Origin: Akkermansiaceae bacterium
Lineage (GTDB): Bacteria > Verrucomicrobiota > Verrucomicrobiia > Verrucomicrobiales > Akkermansiaceae
NCBI GenBank assembly: GCA_013041925.1
Contig: JABDRB010000003.1
Location: 62,001 to 126,000 of the forward strand
Reading direction: 5' to 3'
DNA: 64,000 nucleotides
Shown: positions 46,321-56,700 of the stretch, piece by piece
How positions within the stretch are numbered: position 1 is the first letter of the stretch
Layout: each line of letters begins with the position of its first letter
Notes under the pieces: generated by a model
The model's input: the letters and a program-made list of their open reading frames with translations, nothing else
Databases searched by the model: none
Told to the model about the DNA's origin: nothing
Program-made: the position numbers and the translations under genes

Positions 46321-47688
46321 ATGAAATCTAGATTTTCCCGAAGAAGTTTTCTCAAGACATCTGGCGCAGCCACCACTTCAGCTTTCGCTTTTAACATTGC
46401 CTCCACCAGCCTTTTTGGAGCAAACGCACCGAGCAATAAACTCAACATAGCGGGCATCGGTATTGGCGGCATGGGAATGGGTAACCTCAGGGGGTGCATG
46501 AATGAAAACATCGTAGCCCTGTGCGATGTCGACACCGGAGCACACACCGCCGCAGCTCGGAAAAAATTCCCAAATGCCAAGCAATTTGAAGATTACCGTG
46601 TGATGTTCGATAAAATGGATAAGGATATCGATGCCGTCATCGTTGCCACTCCTGACCACACACACGCGGTCATCACCATGGAAGCCATGCAGCGCGGCAA
46701 ACATGTTTACTGCCAAAAACCTCTGACTCACACAATTTATGAAGCCAGAAAGATTGCAGAAGCTGCAAAAAAATACGGTATCGTCACCCAGATGGGTAAC
46801 CAAGGGCGCTCATCCATCCAAACACGCATGCTCAAGGAGTGGCTAGAAGACGGCGCCATCGGTGATGTCAAAGAAATCTTCGGCTGGACAGACAGACCCG
46901 TAGGCGGAAATCCATGGTCAGATTTTGCGGTTAAAGCGAGACCCAAGGACACCCCTCCTATCCCAAGCACCCTCAACTGGGATCTCTGGCTCGGACCGGT
47001 CGCTCACAGACCCTACCACCCCGACTACGTCCCCTCTAAATGGCGTGCATGGCAGGACTTCGGCACTGGCGCCCTCGGTGACATGGGTTGCCACATCCTC
47101 GACCCATCGTTCTGGGCACTGGATCTCGGTGCCCCCGAAAGCATTCAGGCAACAACCACACACTGGGAGCCCGAAATAAGCGCTGAGACCTACCCACGAG
47201 CATCCATCGTAAGATTTCAATTCCCCGCACGCGGAAACCGCCCTCCCGTCAAACTGACCTGGTCAGATGGGAGGTTACTCCCCCCCATCCCAGATGCCTT
47301 TGAGCCTGGCAAAAAACTTCCGCCAAGCGGAGCCATTCTTGTCGGCGATGAGGGATGTATCATGCACGGATCTCATGGAGCAAGCGCACTACGCATCGTC
47401 CCAGACGTGCAAATGAAAGCCTACAAGCGCCCCAAAGAGAAATACCCCCGTGTCGGCAAAGGCGTTCGACATGAACATGACTGGATCATCGCATGCAAAG
47501 GCGGCAGACCCTGCTGCTCACCTTTTTCATATGGGGCAGCACTGACCGAGATGGCTCTTTTAGGCATGGTCGCCATCAAACAGCCAAACCAACGCCTTCA
47601 TTGGGATACCAAAGCCCTCAAATTCACCAATAACGACAAGGCCAACGAACTCTTGCATATCGACTATCGCGATGGTTGGAAAATTTAA
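46321..47688 (+). CDS. Tat-exported Gfo/Idh/MocA-family oxidoreductase
   Basis: A 455-residue predicted NAD(P)-dependent sugar oxidoreductase. The N-terminus has a twin-arginine signal (SRRSFLKTSG followed by a hydrophobic stretch). Rossmann motif GIGIGGMGMGNLRG; cofactor/substrate segment AVIVATPDHTHAVITMEAMQRGKHVYCQKPLTHTIYEARK, with EKP replaced by QKP; C-terminal GFO_IDH_MocA_C/bacterial type. Exported members are typical of Planctomycetes/Verrucomicrobia and often act on polysaccharide-derived sugars; the substrate here is unknown. Confidence 0.9.
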   Translation: MKSRFSRRSFLKTSGAATTSAFAFNIASTSLFGANAPSNKLNIAGIGIGGMGMGNLRGCMNENIVALCDVDTGAHTAAARKKFPNAKQFEDYRVMFDKMDKDIDAVIVATPDHTHAVITMEAMQRGKHVYCQKPLTHTIYEARKIAEAAKKYGIVTQMGNQGRSSIQTRMLKEWLEDGAIGDVKEIFGWTDRPVGGNPWSDFAVKARPKDTPPIPSTLNWDLWLGPVAHRPYHPDYVPSKWRAWQDFGTGALGDMGCHILDPSFWALDLGAPESIQATTTHWEPEISAETYPRASIVRFQFPARGNRPPVKLTWSDGRLLPPIPDAFEPGKKLPPSGAILVGDEGCIMHGSHGASALRIVPDVQMKAYKRPKEKYPRVGKGVRHEHDWIIACKGGRPCCSPFSYGAALTEMALLGMVAIKQPNQRLHWDTKALKFTNNDKANELLHIDYRDGWKI

Positions 47689-47851
47689 AAAGAGTTGGAG
47701 GGCAAGCTGAGTAAGCTAGATCAACGTGGGAACCATGACCTGAAAAACGGGTGGCTTCATGGACTCGTGCTCAAACGTCGCCCCCTCTGATTCCTCCACC
47801 CCTCAATTTTCGTATCGCCACGCCTCAGCGGGTCGGCTAGCGTGACATCTC

Positions 47852-49762
47852 ATGTCGATCCGACTAAAAATTCTCATTGCCCTTCTCTTCACGGGGGTGA
47901 TTCCTGCGCTCTGTTTCTGGTGGTTCACGGAGACCATTCTCTACAAAGGGAACTTGGACGACATACAGGACAAGCTGCAGGTTTTTGCTGATTTGAAAGC
48001 AGAGCGCATCTCGCAAACCTTCCAAAACAATTCCGACCTGGTAACGCTCATCAGCAAACGCAAACAGATGCGGGTCTCGCTCGCAAATCATCTGGTATCT
48101 CCTGCCCCCAATCACCTCAGCCGCATCGAGAAAATGCTCACCGATGCAAATGACTCGGTGCCAACGTTCGAACAAATCTCCATTGTCACACCCGACCGAA
48201 AAATCATCGCCAGCACCGACATATCGGAGCGAGGAAAAACTATTTTGCCCAATGCCGCATTCAGCAAGGCCATGGCGGGAAGCTACGGGTTCACCTACAT
48301 CATCACCCCAGATTCAACATCGCCCAAGGGCGAGAAAATCCACCGACTCTTATGCGGACCTATTTTCCATGAAAAAAAGCAGATCGCGGTCATCGTCGTG
48401 CGTGCTCATATTCTGAAACCGAATAACCTGATTGATAACACGGTCGGATTTGGTGGTGAGGGACGCACACGCTTGGTTCGACTCAACAAAAACATGATCG
48501 AACGCTGCATTGTCCCGCTAACTCCTGAGCGCGATGGCATTGGTCTGATTTTAAAAAATGGAGACCCACTTATTGATGTGACCGATCTCCATGACACCCC
48601 AGTTTTCCGAAATACGCTGGGCCAAGAACAATACCTGATCGCATTATCCCCTGTTTACCATACCAACATCGCGGTGATTACAGACATCGATAGCAACACC
48701 GCACTCAATAACACCAAGCAGCTGATCACCTTCGCACGCACTATCGGGATCATGAGCATTCTCAGCGTCCTGCTGATATCTGTATTTGTCGCCCGAAGCT
48801 TGAGCAGACCACTACGCAAAGTCGCGCAGACCGCAAAACGTGTCGCTATGGGTGACCTCGATGCGCGAGTCCCCATCACGACTCACGACGAAGTGGGCCA
48901 GCTAGGGAAAAGCTTTAACCGGATGGCTGAAAATCTCATCCATTCCAATAGGACACTGGAAAAAAAGGTCGAGCAGCGCACAGCTCAGCTTGAAACGACC
49001 CAGCACCTCCTCATCCAATCGGACAAACTCGAATCCCTCGGACGCATGGCCGCAGGCGTCGCTCACGAGGTGAAGAACCCACTCTTCGTGATTCAGAGCG
49101 GACTCGATTTCTTTGAACTAACTCTCAAAAACGCGGACGAACCGACCCAAAAAACTCTCAGACTCATGGACGAGGCCGTGCAGCGCGCCAACAGCATTGT
49201 CCTTGGTCTTCTTGAACTATCTCGATCTGAAGATTTTGAACTCAAGCCAAGAGATGTCAACGAGCTGGTGGATAAATCGCTGGTCCTCATCGATCATGCA
49301 CTGACGGATAAATCCATCTATATGAGCCGTGACCTCAAGCCTGACATACCAGAATTACTGATGGATTTCCACAAAATGGAACAGGTGCTCATCAACCTTC
49401 TGGTCAATGCCATCCAAGCCGCCCCCAAGGGAGGCAGTATTACCATCAAAACATTCACCAAGCAGCTCGCCCCCGTTGAACGTGACGAGGGGCTGCGCCA
49501 TTTCGATCGCTTACGCGAGGATGACGATGTAGCGGTGATCGAGATCACCAATACCGGATCACCGATTGAAGACGAGAACATGCGCAAACTCTTCGATCCT
49601 TTTTTCACCACCAAAACTTCCAATGAAGGCACAGGCCTCGGACTTGCCGTTTGCAAAACGATCATCGATCTGCACAGTGGGAACATCCATGTGGAGAACG
49701 TAGAAATCCCCGAGGGCGTCCGCGTTTCCGTAACCCTAAAAATCACCACCCAACAAAACTAA
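47852..49762 (+). CDS. Sensor histidine kinase with periplasmic Cache-like domain
   Basis: A 636-residue kinase. Transmembrane helices near 7-27 and 290-312 flank a roughly 260-residue dCache-like sensor. A HAMP domain follows (SRPLRKVAQTAKRVAMGDLDARV, about 315-370) and a coiled coil. HisKA: GVAHEVKNPLFVIQSGLDFF with phospho-acceptor His405. HATPase: N-box LLVNAIQAA, then GTGLGLAVCKTIIDLHSG. The adjacent receiver-only regulator follows after 28 bp. Confidence 0.92.
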   Translation: MSIRLKILIALLFTGVIPALCFWWFTETILYKGNLDDIQDKLQVFADLKAERISQTFQNNSDLVTLISKRKQMRVSLANHLVSPAPNHLSRIEKMLTDANDSVPTFEQISIVTPDRKIIASTDISERGKTILPNAAFSKAMAGSYGFTYIITPDSTSPKGEKIHRLLCGPIFHEKKQIAVIVVRAHILKPNNLIDNTVGFGGEGRTRLVRLNKNMIERCIVPLTPERDGIGLILKNGDPLIDVTDLHDTPVFRNTLGQEQYLIALSPVYHTNIAVITDIDSNTALNNTKQLITFARTIGIMSILSVLLISVFVARSLSRPLRKVAQTAKRVAMGDLDARVPITTHDEVGQLGKSFNRMAENLIHSNRTLEKKVEQRTAQLETTQHLLIQSDKLESLGRMAAGVAHEVKNPLFVIQSGLDFFELTLKNADEPTQKTLRLMDEAVQRANSIVLGLLELSRSEDFELKPRDVNELVDKSLVLIDHALTDKSIYMSRDLKPDIPELLMDFHKMEQVLINLLVNAIQAAPKGGSITIKTFTKQLAPVERDEGLRHFDRLREDDDVAVIEITNTGSPIEDENMRKLFDPFFTTKTSNEGTGLGLAVCKTIIDLHSGNIHVENVEIPEGVRVSVTLKITTQQN

Positions 49763-49790
49763 CAACAATCAACACACCATCCCATCTCAA

Positions 49791-50201
49791 ATGAATCAGG
49801 AATCACCCGACAGCCCCAAAAAAACCAAAATTCTCGTCGTTGACGATGAAACCGCCATCACCCAAATGCTGGATCTCAACCTCAGTGCCACGGGAAACTA
49901 CGAAGTGCTCACCACCAACGAATCGCTGAAGGCGAAAGCTCTTGCGGCAGAATTTTTACCGGACATCCTCCTTCTTGATGTAGTCATGCCTGGCCTTGAT
50001 GGTGGCGATGTGCTTAGAGAAATTCGTTCTATCCCCGAGCTATCACAAGTGCCCGCGGTGATGGTCACAGCACTGGTATCAAACAAAGAAATCAGCCATG
50101 ACGGGGTCGTCACCACGGGAGACTGTGTGATGCTACCGAAACCCGTGCGGCTCGCCAGACTCATTAATACGATCGAAATGGTATTAGCGAACGAACTCTA
50201 G
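49791..50201 (+). CDS. Single-domain response regulator
   Basis: A 136-residue CheY-like receiver: Asp18-Asp19 acidic pair, phospho-acceptor Asp63 in LLLDVVMPG, Thr in MVTAL, and Lys in MLPKPV. No DNA-binding or other output domain. It is translated from a gene 28 bp behind its kinase, so it is probably its direct target or a phosphorelay element. Output is unknown. Confidence 0.92.
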   Translation: MNQESPDSPKKTKILVVDDETAITQMLDLNLSATGNYEVLTTNESLKAKALAAEFLPDILLLDVVMPGLDGGDVLREIRSIPELSQVPAVMVTALVSNKEISHDGVVTTGDCVMLPKPVRLARLINTIEMVLANEL

Positions 50202-50328
50202 CCTGCCCCCTGACCCGCCGTGAGCCTTACAAGTCATGCTACGCTGACGAAGTAAAGAACACGCAGCTACTACAACAGTCTTGAAAAGGCTTGCCTACTT
50301 GAAGCAATAAAAGGACAATATCGACGTC

Positions 50329-50895
50329 ATGACCGCGATAAAATATCTAAACCTGCTTGTATTTTTCTTACTTACCTCAGCCAGTGCTTTTTGCATCACT
50401 ACGGATGAACTTAAAAAGTTAGAAGATTCTGCGAACCAAGGGGATGCTGAGGCGCAGTGCAATTTGGGATTTTGTTATTACAAAGGAGATGGGGTCCCCC
50501 AGGATTTCAAGATAGCGGTTTCTTGGTATGCGAAGGCCGCAGAGCAGGGGCATGTTAAAGCCCAGATCAGTATGGGGTTTTGTTATATCAAGGGCCAAGG
50601 CGTCCCCAAAGACCCCAAGAAAGGGGTTTATTGGTATACGAAGGCCGCAGAGCAGGGAGATGCTGGAGCCCAGAGCAATTTGGGCTATTGCTATCAAAGA
50701 GGACAAGGCGTTGCCAAAGACCTGAAGAAAGCCGTTTCTTTATACAGGAAAGCTGCAGAACAAGGATATGCAGTCGCCCAGTATAATTTGGGAATTTGTT
50801 ATGAAAGTGGCTCGGGCGTGGAGGTCGATTTTAAAAAGTCGGCCTATTGGATCAAGAAATCCAAGGAGCCACGTCCCGTAAAAGACAGCAAATAG
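50329..50895 (+). CDS. Secreted Sel1-repeat protein
   Basis: A 188-residue exported protein. Signal peptide MTAIKYLNLLVFFLLTSASAFC, then four roughly 36-residue Sel1-like repeats with the consensus A-x-x-NLG-x-CY-x-x-G-x-GV-x-x-DFKKA-x-x-W-x-x-KAAEQG. Sel1 repeats scaffold protein interactions. Codons are more AT-rich (TTT, TTG, GAT, TAT) than in flanking genes, and an AAGGA box precedes the start, unlike most genes here. Both could reflect a recent arrival. Confidence 0.9.
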   Translation: MTAIKYLNLLVFFLLTSASAFCITTDELKKLEDSANQGDAEAQCNLGFCYYKGDGVPQDFKIAVSWYAKAAEQGHVKAQISMGFCYIKGQGVPKDPKKGVYWYTKAAEQGDAGAQSNLGYCYQRGQGVAKDLKKAVSLYRKAAEQGYAVAQYNLGICYESGSGVEVDFKKSAYWIKKSKEPRPVKDSK

Positions 50896-50910
50896 ATACC
50901 CAAGGTTCTA

Positions 50911-50928
50911 CGCTTGAAGTTTCAAGCG
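50911..50928. other. Perfect 8-2-8 inverted repeat after Sel1 gene
   Basis: CGCTTGAA-GT-TTCAAGCG lies 16 bp past the Sel1 stop. It could form a terminator stem, but no T-run follows. It sits in a 221-bp gap before the GH95 stop in which no gene was recognised apart from a short open frame. Confidence 0.35.
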
Positions 50929-51116
50929 CTTGCGGCGGAAGCTTCACTCCCAGAGTTTCCCGCAGGGCTCTTGGCTAGCTCAGCATGCTATCCAGCATTG
51001 AGTGCCACCTTCATGCCATTGTGAATGATCGTCGGGTCGAAAAACTGACGCATGCTCGTCCCTTGGTGAACCATTAAGCTCACCAACACCTTGGCCGTTG
51101 GGTGGTTGAGATTGAT

Positions 51117-53540
51117 TCATTTCAACTTGGATCCATCCAATCGCAGGCATATTCCGGCTTGCAGTTTCACCGTCCGGGTCATCCCTTGGTGGCGGACGAC
51201 CACGGTCATGGGTTCCTTGCTTTTGATCAGAGTTGAGGCAAGTTCTCCGTCCTTCCAGATCATGTCGACGCGGCAACCGCCGCGGCCATGCAGGCCGCGA
51301 ACCGCACCATCTTTCCAGCTTGTGGGCAGGGCAGGCAGCACGTCCAGAATCACATGACCCTCTTGATCGCGGCAGTGACTTTGCAAGAGCATTTCACAGA
51401 CACCAGCGGTGAAACCAAAATTGCCGTCGATTTGAAAGGGCGGATGGCTGTCAAATAGATTGAGGTGTGTGCTGCGGCGAAGTAATTCCGTGCCATGATG
51501 GTAGGCTTGGTCACCATCTCCAAGCCGAGCCATGAAGCTGATCGTCCATGCGCGACTCCAACCCGTGCGGGCACCGCCATTGGCGAGGCGCGTATCGATG
51601 GTCTTGCGTGCCGCTGTGAACAACTTGGGGGTATCACGCGTGATTTGGTCAAATGGGTGCAGGCCGATCAGATGGGATACGTGCCGGTGACCCTGATTGG
51701 CTTCACGCAAAGGTTCAGCCCACTCCAAGATGCGACCGTCTTCACCAATCTGGATGGCTGGAAGTTTGGCACTTGCAACCGCGATGCGTTGGCGCATGGA
51801 CTCACCCATATTCAAAACCGTAGCGGCGCGTGTGGTGGCATCAAAAATCGCACGGACCATCGTCATGTGGTAAGTCGATCCGGCCGTGATGCGGAATTGG
51901 CCTCCCGATTTAGGGTCGATGAATTCGTTCTCTGGCGAGGTGGATGGCACGATGCGCAGTTTCCCATCTGAGCATTCAACTAAGGCATCGAGAGCGAACT
52001 CACTGGCGCCGGCGAGGATCGGGTAGAGTGTTTCTAGCTTCTTGATGTCGGGGTTGAAGCGCCATGCGTCAAACAACTGGGCGGCGAGCCATGCGCCGCA
52101 GAGCGGATCGAGGCTACCATTCATAAATTGAGAGCGAAATGATGACCCGCTGGGGCTGACGCGGCCGAATGGGTTGGTCGCGTGGAAACAAGTCCAACCG
52201 TCCGACCCGCAGACGATCTTGGCGGCCATTTTTCCACGTTCGGTAAGGGGGATAAACCAATCCATCAGAGGTTCAAATGTTTCAGGCAAGCCAACCAAGG
52301 GTGCTGGCCAGTAATTCATCTGAAGGTTGATATTGAGGTGGAAATCGGCCTCCCATGGCGCCCACATTCTGTCATTCCAGATCCCTTGTAGGTTGGCAGG
52401 CAAGCGACCCGGTTTGCGAGAACTACCGAGCAGAAGATAGCGCCCGTAGTCGGCCATGATGACTGCTAAGCCTGGGTCATCGCCCCCCTCTTTAACGGCC
52501 TGCAGGCGCACGTCAGTGGGTTGCTGGATAAGTGCAGCGTCCGCAGATCCGACTTCAAGGGCGAAGCGGTCATAGAATCCCCGATGATCCGCGATGTGGG
52601 TTTTACGTAACTCTGACCATGATGTCTTGACCACCTTGCTCAGGATGGATTCGGCTTTCGTTGCTGGATCGATCGTGCGGTTGAAATTCAGTGTTGTGAC
52701 ATCGTAGTCGGTGGCAGCAGTCAGCAAGATGAGAGCACTTGTGGCGCCGGTCACCTCAAGTTCACCACGGGCGCCTGGCTTGACTGAGCCGCCATCCGTT
52801 TTCACGAACAATCGCGCCGCAAAGCGCATGTGATCCCCTGCTACTCCGGACCCGCCAGCATTGGGTTCCTTGCCGCCTTGCTCTTTGCTTAGGTCGATAA
52901 TCTGCCCGTTCATGTGCAGTTCGTTGTGCTGATGGTGGGTGACGCGGGCGTCCTTCTCGCGAGTAAGGCGGATGGTAAAGTTCAACGCGCCTGCTTGATC
53001 GCTATCGACTTGAACCGCAATCACATCGTCGGGCGCGGATGCCAGCACTTCACGTGTGATGTTTGTCTTGCCAGACTGATAGGTCGTGCGCGCAATCGCA
53101 TCGCGGAGTGAAAGCTCACGGCGATAACCAGAGGTGTCCGAAACATTTTTGAATTCGAGCATCAAATCGCCAAGCGGCTCGTAAGACCGGAAAGAACTTG
53201 GCGATTTCACCAAGTGCTTCTGCCCGTAGTCACGTGCTTCCTGACGTTTTCCCGCGAGAATAAGGCGCTGCACCTCGGCGAGGTGTTTCGCATAGTCCGG
53301 AGCAAACGCTTCAGCTTGCGTTCCTGCCCAGAGGCTTTCCTCGTTGAGTTGGATGCGCTCGGTCTTGGTTCCTCCAAAAACCATCGCTCCGAGCCGACCA
53401 TTCCCTACGGGGAGTGCTTCAGTCCATTTTTCAGCAGGCCGATTATACCAAAGTTGAGAATCAGCAGTGAGAGTGGTATCGGCCATTGCTTGACCGATGA
53501 GAAGTGAAGTCGTTAGTAATTTAAAAAGACGGTGCATCAT
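51117..53540 (-). CDS. GH95 family alpha-L-fucosidase
   Basis: An 807-residue exported glycoside hydrolase (signal peptide MMHRLFKLLTTSLLIGQAMA). GH95 signatures: LWYNRPAEKWTEALPVGNGRLGAMVFGG and LNEESLWAG at the start; GIWNDRMWAPWEADFHLNINLQMNYWP with the catalytic-site asparagines; VPSTSPENEF with the likely acid Glu; FQIDGNFGFTAGVCEMLLQSH near the C-terminus with the Asp. Family members hydrolyse alpha-1,2- or related fucosides, e.g. of fucoidan or mucin; the linkage cannot be read. An AAGGA sequence lies 6 bp before its start, rare here. Confidence 0.93.
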   Translation of the reverse strand: MMHRLFKLLTTSLLIGQAMADTTLTADSQLWYNRPAEKWTEALPVGNGRLGAMVFGGTKTERIQLNEESLWAGTQAEAFAPDYAKHLAEVQRLILAGKRQEARDYGQKHLVKSPSSFRSYEPLGDLMLEFKNVSDTSGYRRELSLRDAIARTTYQSGKTNITREVLASAPDDVIAVQVDSDQAGALNFTIRLTREKDARVTHHQHNELHMNGQIIDLSKEQGGKEPNAGGSGVAGDHMRFAARLFVKTDGGSVKPGARGELEVTGATSALILLTAATDYDVTTLNFNRTIDPATKAESILSKVVKTSWSELRKTHIADHRGFYDRFALEVGSADAALIQQPTDVRLQAVKEGGDDPGLAVIMADYGRYLLLGSSRKPGRLPANLQGIWNDRMWAPWEADFHLNINLQMNYWPAPLVGLPETFEPLMDWFIPLTERGKMAAKIVCGSDGWTCFHATNPFGRVSPSGSSFRSQFMNGSLDPLCGAWLAAQLFDAWRFNPDIKKLETLYPILAGASEFALDALVECSDGKLRIVPSTSPENEFIDPKSGGQFRITAGSTYHMTMVRAIFDATTRAATVLNMGESMRQRIAVASAKLPAIQIGEDGRILEWAEPLREANQGHRHVSHLIGLHPFDQITRDTPKLFTAARKTIDTRLANGGARTGWSRAWTISFMARLGDGDQAYHHGTELLRRSTHLNLFDSHPPFQIDGNFGFTAGVCEMLLQSHCRDQEGHVILDVLPALPTSWKDGAVRGLHGRGGCRVDMIWKDGELASTLIKSKEPMTVVVRHQGMTRTVKLQAGICLRLDGSKLK

Positions 53541-53652
53541 AATTTATCCTTCGCTGAGATGCCTAGGTTACGAAATAATGATTCATGAGGAAGTGGCGAA
53601 CATGTCATAAGCGAGAACCATCCACGGACGAGCAACGCCCTCACGGCTGGAC

Positions 53653-53705
53653 GGTTTAAAAAAAACCGCCCCCGCCTGGGTGCCACAGTGATGGATACCA
53701 TCACT
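53653..53705. terminator. Possible terminator between smc and the GH95 gene
   Basis: Two elements lie in the 203-bp gap after smc: AGTGATGG-ATA-CCATCACT (53687-53705), and GGTTT/AAACC around an A-run (53653-53668) that gives a run of T residues on the minus strand. Together they could terminate smc. Neither alone is a classical intrinsic terminator. Confidence 0.4.
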
Positions 53706-53743
53706 CCGTGATTTTTCGGCAGACGAAAGAACGGACCCTCGGC

Positions 53744-56700
53744 TTACGAGTCCAGCTCGAGGGCCGCTTTTTGGGCTGCGGTCTTCGCCTCCCCTTTATG
53801 AGCTTTATCGGCCTCCTCCTCGGTGGTGAGACGCATACCAACGGGCTTGGAAACACCAAAGTCCTCCATGGTCACACCGTATATCATATCGGCGCGGTTC
53901 ATGGTGCGTTTACTGTGGGTCACGATGATGAACTGGCTGTTATCGATAAACTTGTCGAGCACCTTGAGGAAGCGGTTGATGTTGGCCTCATCCAGCGGTG
54001 CATCCAACTCATCCAAGACACAGAACGGGCTAGGCTTGATTTGGAAAATAGAGAACAGCAAGGCGACCGCGGTCATCGAGCGTTCGCCCCCTGAAAGCAG
54101 GCTGATGGACTGGAGTTTTTTCCCTGGAGGCTTGGCAATGATATCGATGCCGCTTTCCAGTGGATCATCCTCATTGATCAGCACAAGGTTGGCCTGAGCT
54201 TTCTCACCAAAGAGCACCTTGAACATCCCCTTGAAGTTCTTAGACACCTGGGTAAAGGTTTCAGTGAAACGTTTTTTCGTCTCCACATTGATACGTTCAA
54301 TCACGGTGATCAGCTCGGTTTTAGAGCTAACCAAGTCATCATGCTGGTTGCGGAGGTTATTGTGTAAGTCTTCGAGCTCGTCAAACTCCTCGATCGCATC
54401 GACGTTGACTGGCCCCATGGAATCGACCTTCCGCTTGAGGTCTGCGACGATATTCTCGACCAGATCCCAATCCGGCCCAGTGTCCCCAGGCAATGTCTCC
54501 TGCGGTTCAGCTTCAGATTTGACAGATTGATCCTCCGTCGCGGATGCAGTGATATCTTCACCATCATCACCCCGCTCATTGGCGGCGCGGCGTTTTTCTT
54601 GTCGGTCGTATGCTTGGGCACGCTCGTTCAAGCAGGTAAGCAAGGCATGAGAATCTGGCCGGAAGTGCTGTAACTCGATCTGATGACGTTCCATCACACT
54701 CTCGTTGAGGTTTTCCAATCGGAGACCAATCTTGGTGGCCGAGATTTCCTCGCGGCCTTTTTGCTCAGTCAATTTAGAACATTCATGACGCAGTGCCGAG
54801 AGATCCTTCTCGGTTACCTCAATGGCATGATGAAGCGCACCTCGACTGGCTGAGGTGGTCTCGAGAAGCTCCTCGAGGTCACGTGCCTCAGCCGCATTCA
54901 TCTCGATGGTTTCCACAAGCTCCGTATTTTCGGTAACGGCCGCTTGCATCCGCTCGTTGAAGCTGGCGATCTCCTCGTCGCGTCGACTACTCACCTGCCT
55001 TAGCTCTTCGAGGCGTGCTGCCATAGGAGAGCGTTGGCGTTCGGCAGCATCGAGTGCCTGACGTTCGACAGCAAGGCTGGTGCGGTATTCTTGGAGAGTC
55101 GCGACGGCCTCATTTTCACGGCGACTGGCTTCCTCAAGTTCACCGGCGAGTTTAATCTGGTCGGCTTCTAACTGCTCTAAACGGGCACGTGCCGAGCCAA
55201 GATCTGTTTCCAGCTCCTCACGACCACCGAGAGCGCTTTCCTCCCGCTCTTTGATATCATTTTGTTCCCACTCGACGCTGGAGATTTTACTTTCGAGTGA
55301 TTCCACCTCGCGACTGGCGAGGGTGAGTTGCCCTTGCAGGGTAGATTCCTCGACGCGAGCTTTCTGCAGTCGTTCACGTGCGAGTTCGGCGGCTTCGCGC
55401 TGCTCTCTGACTTCACTTTCCAGTCGGGACAACTGCGTGCGTGCCTCCTCGTCCGTGGAATCCAGCTCGGCGACTTCGATTTCCAATGCTCGGACTTCGT
55501 TTTGCCTTTCAAGCACGGAGCTTTGGTCGCCATTGCTGACACCGCCGGTCATCATGCCTTCTGGGCGATAGACATCGCCGCGCATCGTCACGAGGATCAC
55601 ATCGGGCAGCTCCTTGCGCATATGCATGGCGGTGGTGAGATCGCTGACGATCAGCACCTTGGATAAGAGGTTTTCCACCACGGCGGCTACTTTAGGATCA
55701 GATTTAACACGATCCATGGCCCAGGTTTCTGCCCCATCAGGCACGGTCATCATTTGTCCTGTGGCGGAGCTTGAGACAAAGTCTTCAGGGATGATGGCGG
55801 CTTCACCGAGTTTTTTATCGGTAAGTCGATCGATGATGGCTTGGGCGTAGTTCGAATCTGTCACCAACACCGCCTGCAAGTGGGAGCCGAGCGCGGCCTC
55901 CACAGCGACTGTGTATTCCGGCTCCACCTCAATGAGCCCGGCAAGGACGCCACGCACACCATTTTTGAAAAACTCAGGTTCGTCGAGTCCCTTAAGAACC
56001 GACTGGGTGCCTTTTTCAAACCCCTCACCGCTATTGACAAGCTGCCGCAGGACGTCGAGACGTGACGATGTGCGGGCAAGCTCTTTGTGGGTGGATGAGG
56101 CGTGATCACGAGCGGCATCCAAGTCACCACGTGTGTGCTGGAATGTGCGCTCAGCGACGTCTTTTTGCTCTTCGAGTCCGTTGAGTTTAGTCCGACGAGT
56201 TTCCAGTTCAGAGGCAATCCCTTCTTGCTCCATCACGGCCTGCTCGTGCTCGTATTGAAGCCGTTCCTCTTCCTCGGCGAGCTTGCTGGCACGCTCGCGG
56301 CTGTTTTCCATCACGGATAACGCACTCTCAATTTTTGCCTGACTGGCAGCGATGATCGACTGGGTGGTATTCGCCTCGCTGCGAAGGCTACGCACAACCC
56401 CCTCCTTATGCTCGCGTTCACTGCGTTGGCTTGCGGCGCGGGACTCATGCTCGGAGAGTTGAGCCTGTTGGGATTCGATCCGGCTGGTGAGTTCCACCCG
56501 TGTTTGCTCAGCCTCTTCGAAATCAAGCAGCTGCTGATCGAGTTTTTTCTGAGCTTCGAGAATATCGCTCTGGTTTTGTGTCACCCGTGCTTCCAGCTCG
56601 GATTGGCGTTCTTTGTTAAATGCGATACGGCTCTCGGCAGCGCTGGCAGCATTGGTGTGATGGTTGAGCTGCTGGCGGATCTCGGAGAGCTCCGCTTCCA

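Noticed and set aside
51495-51971. Plus-strand ORF of 158 aa
   Set aside because: Antisense to the GH95 gene; no motif.
55080-55571. Plus-strand ORF of 163 aa, Ser/Arg-rich
   Set aside because: Antisense to the coiled coil of smc; typical shadow of Glu/Leu codons.
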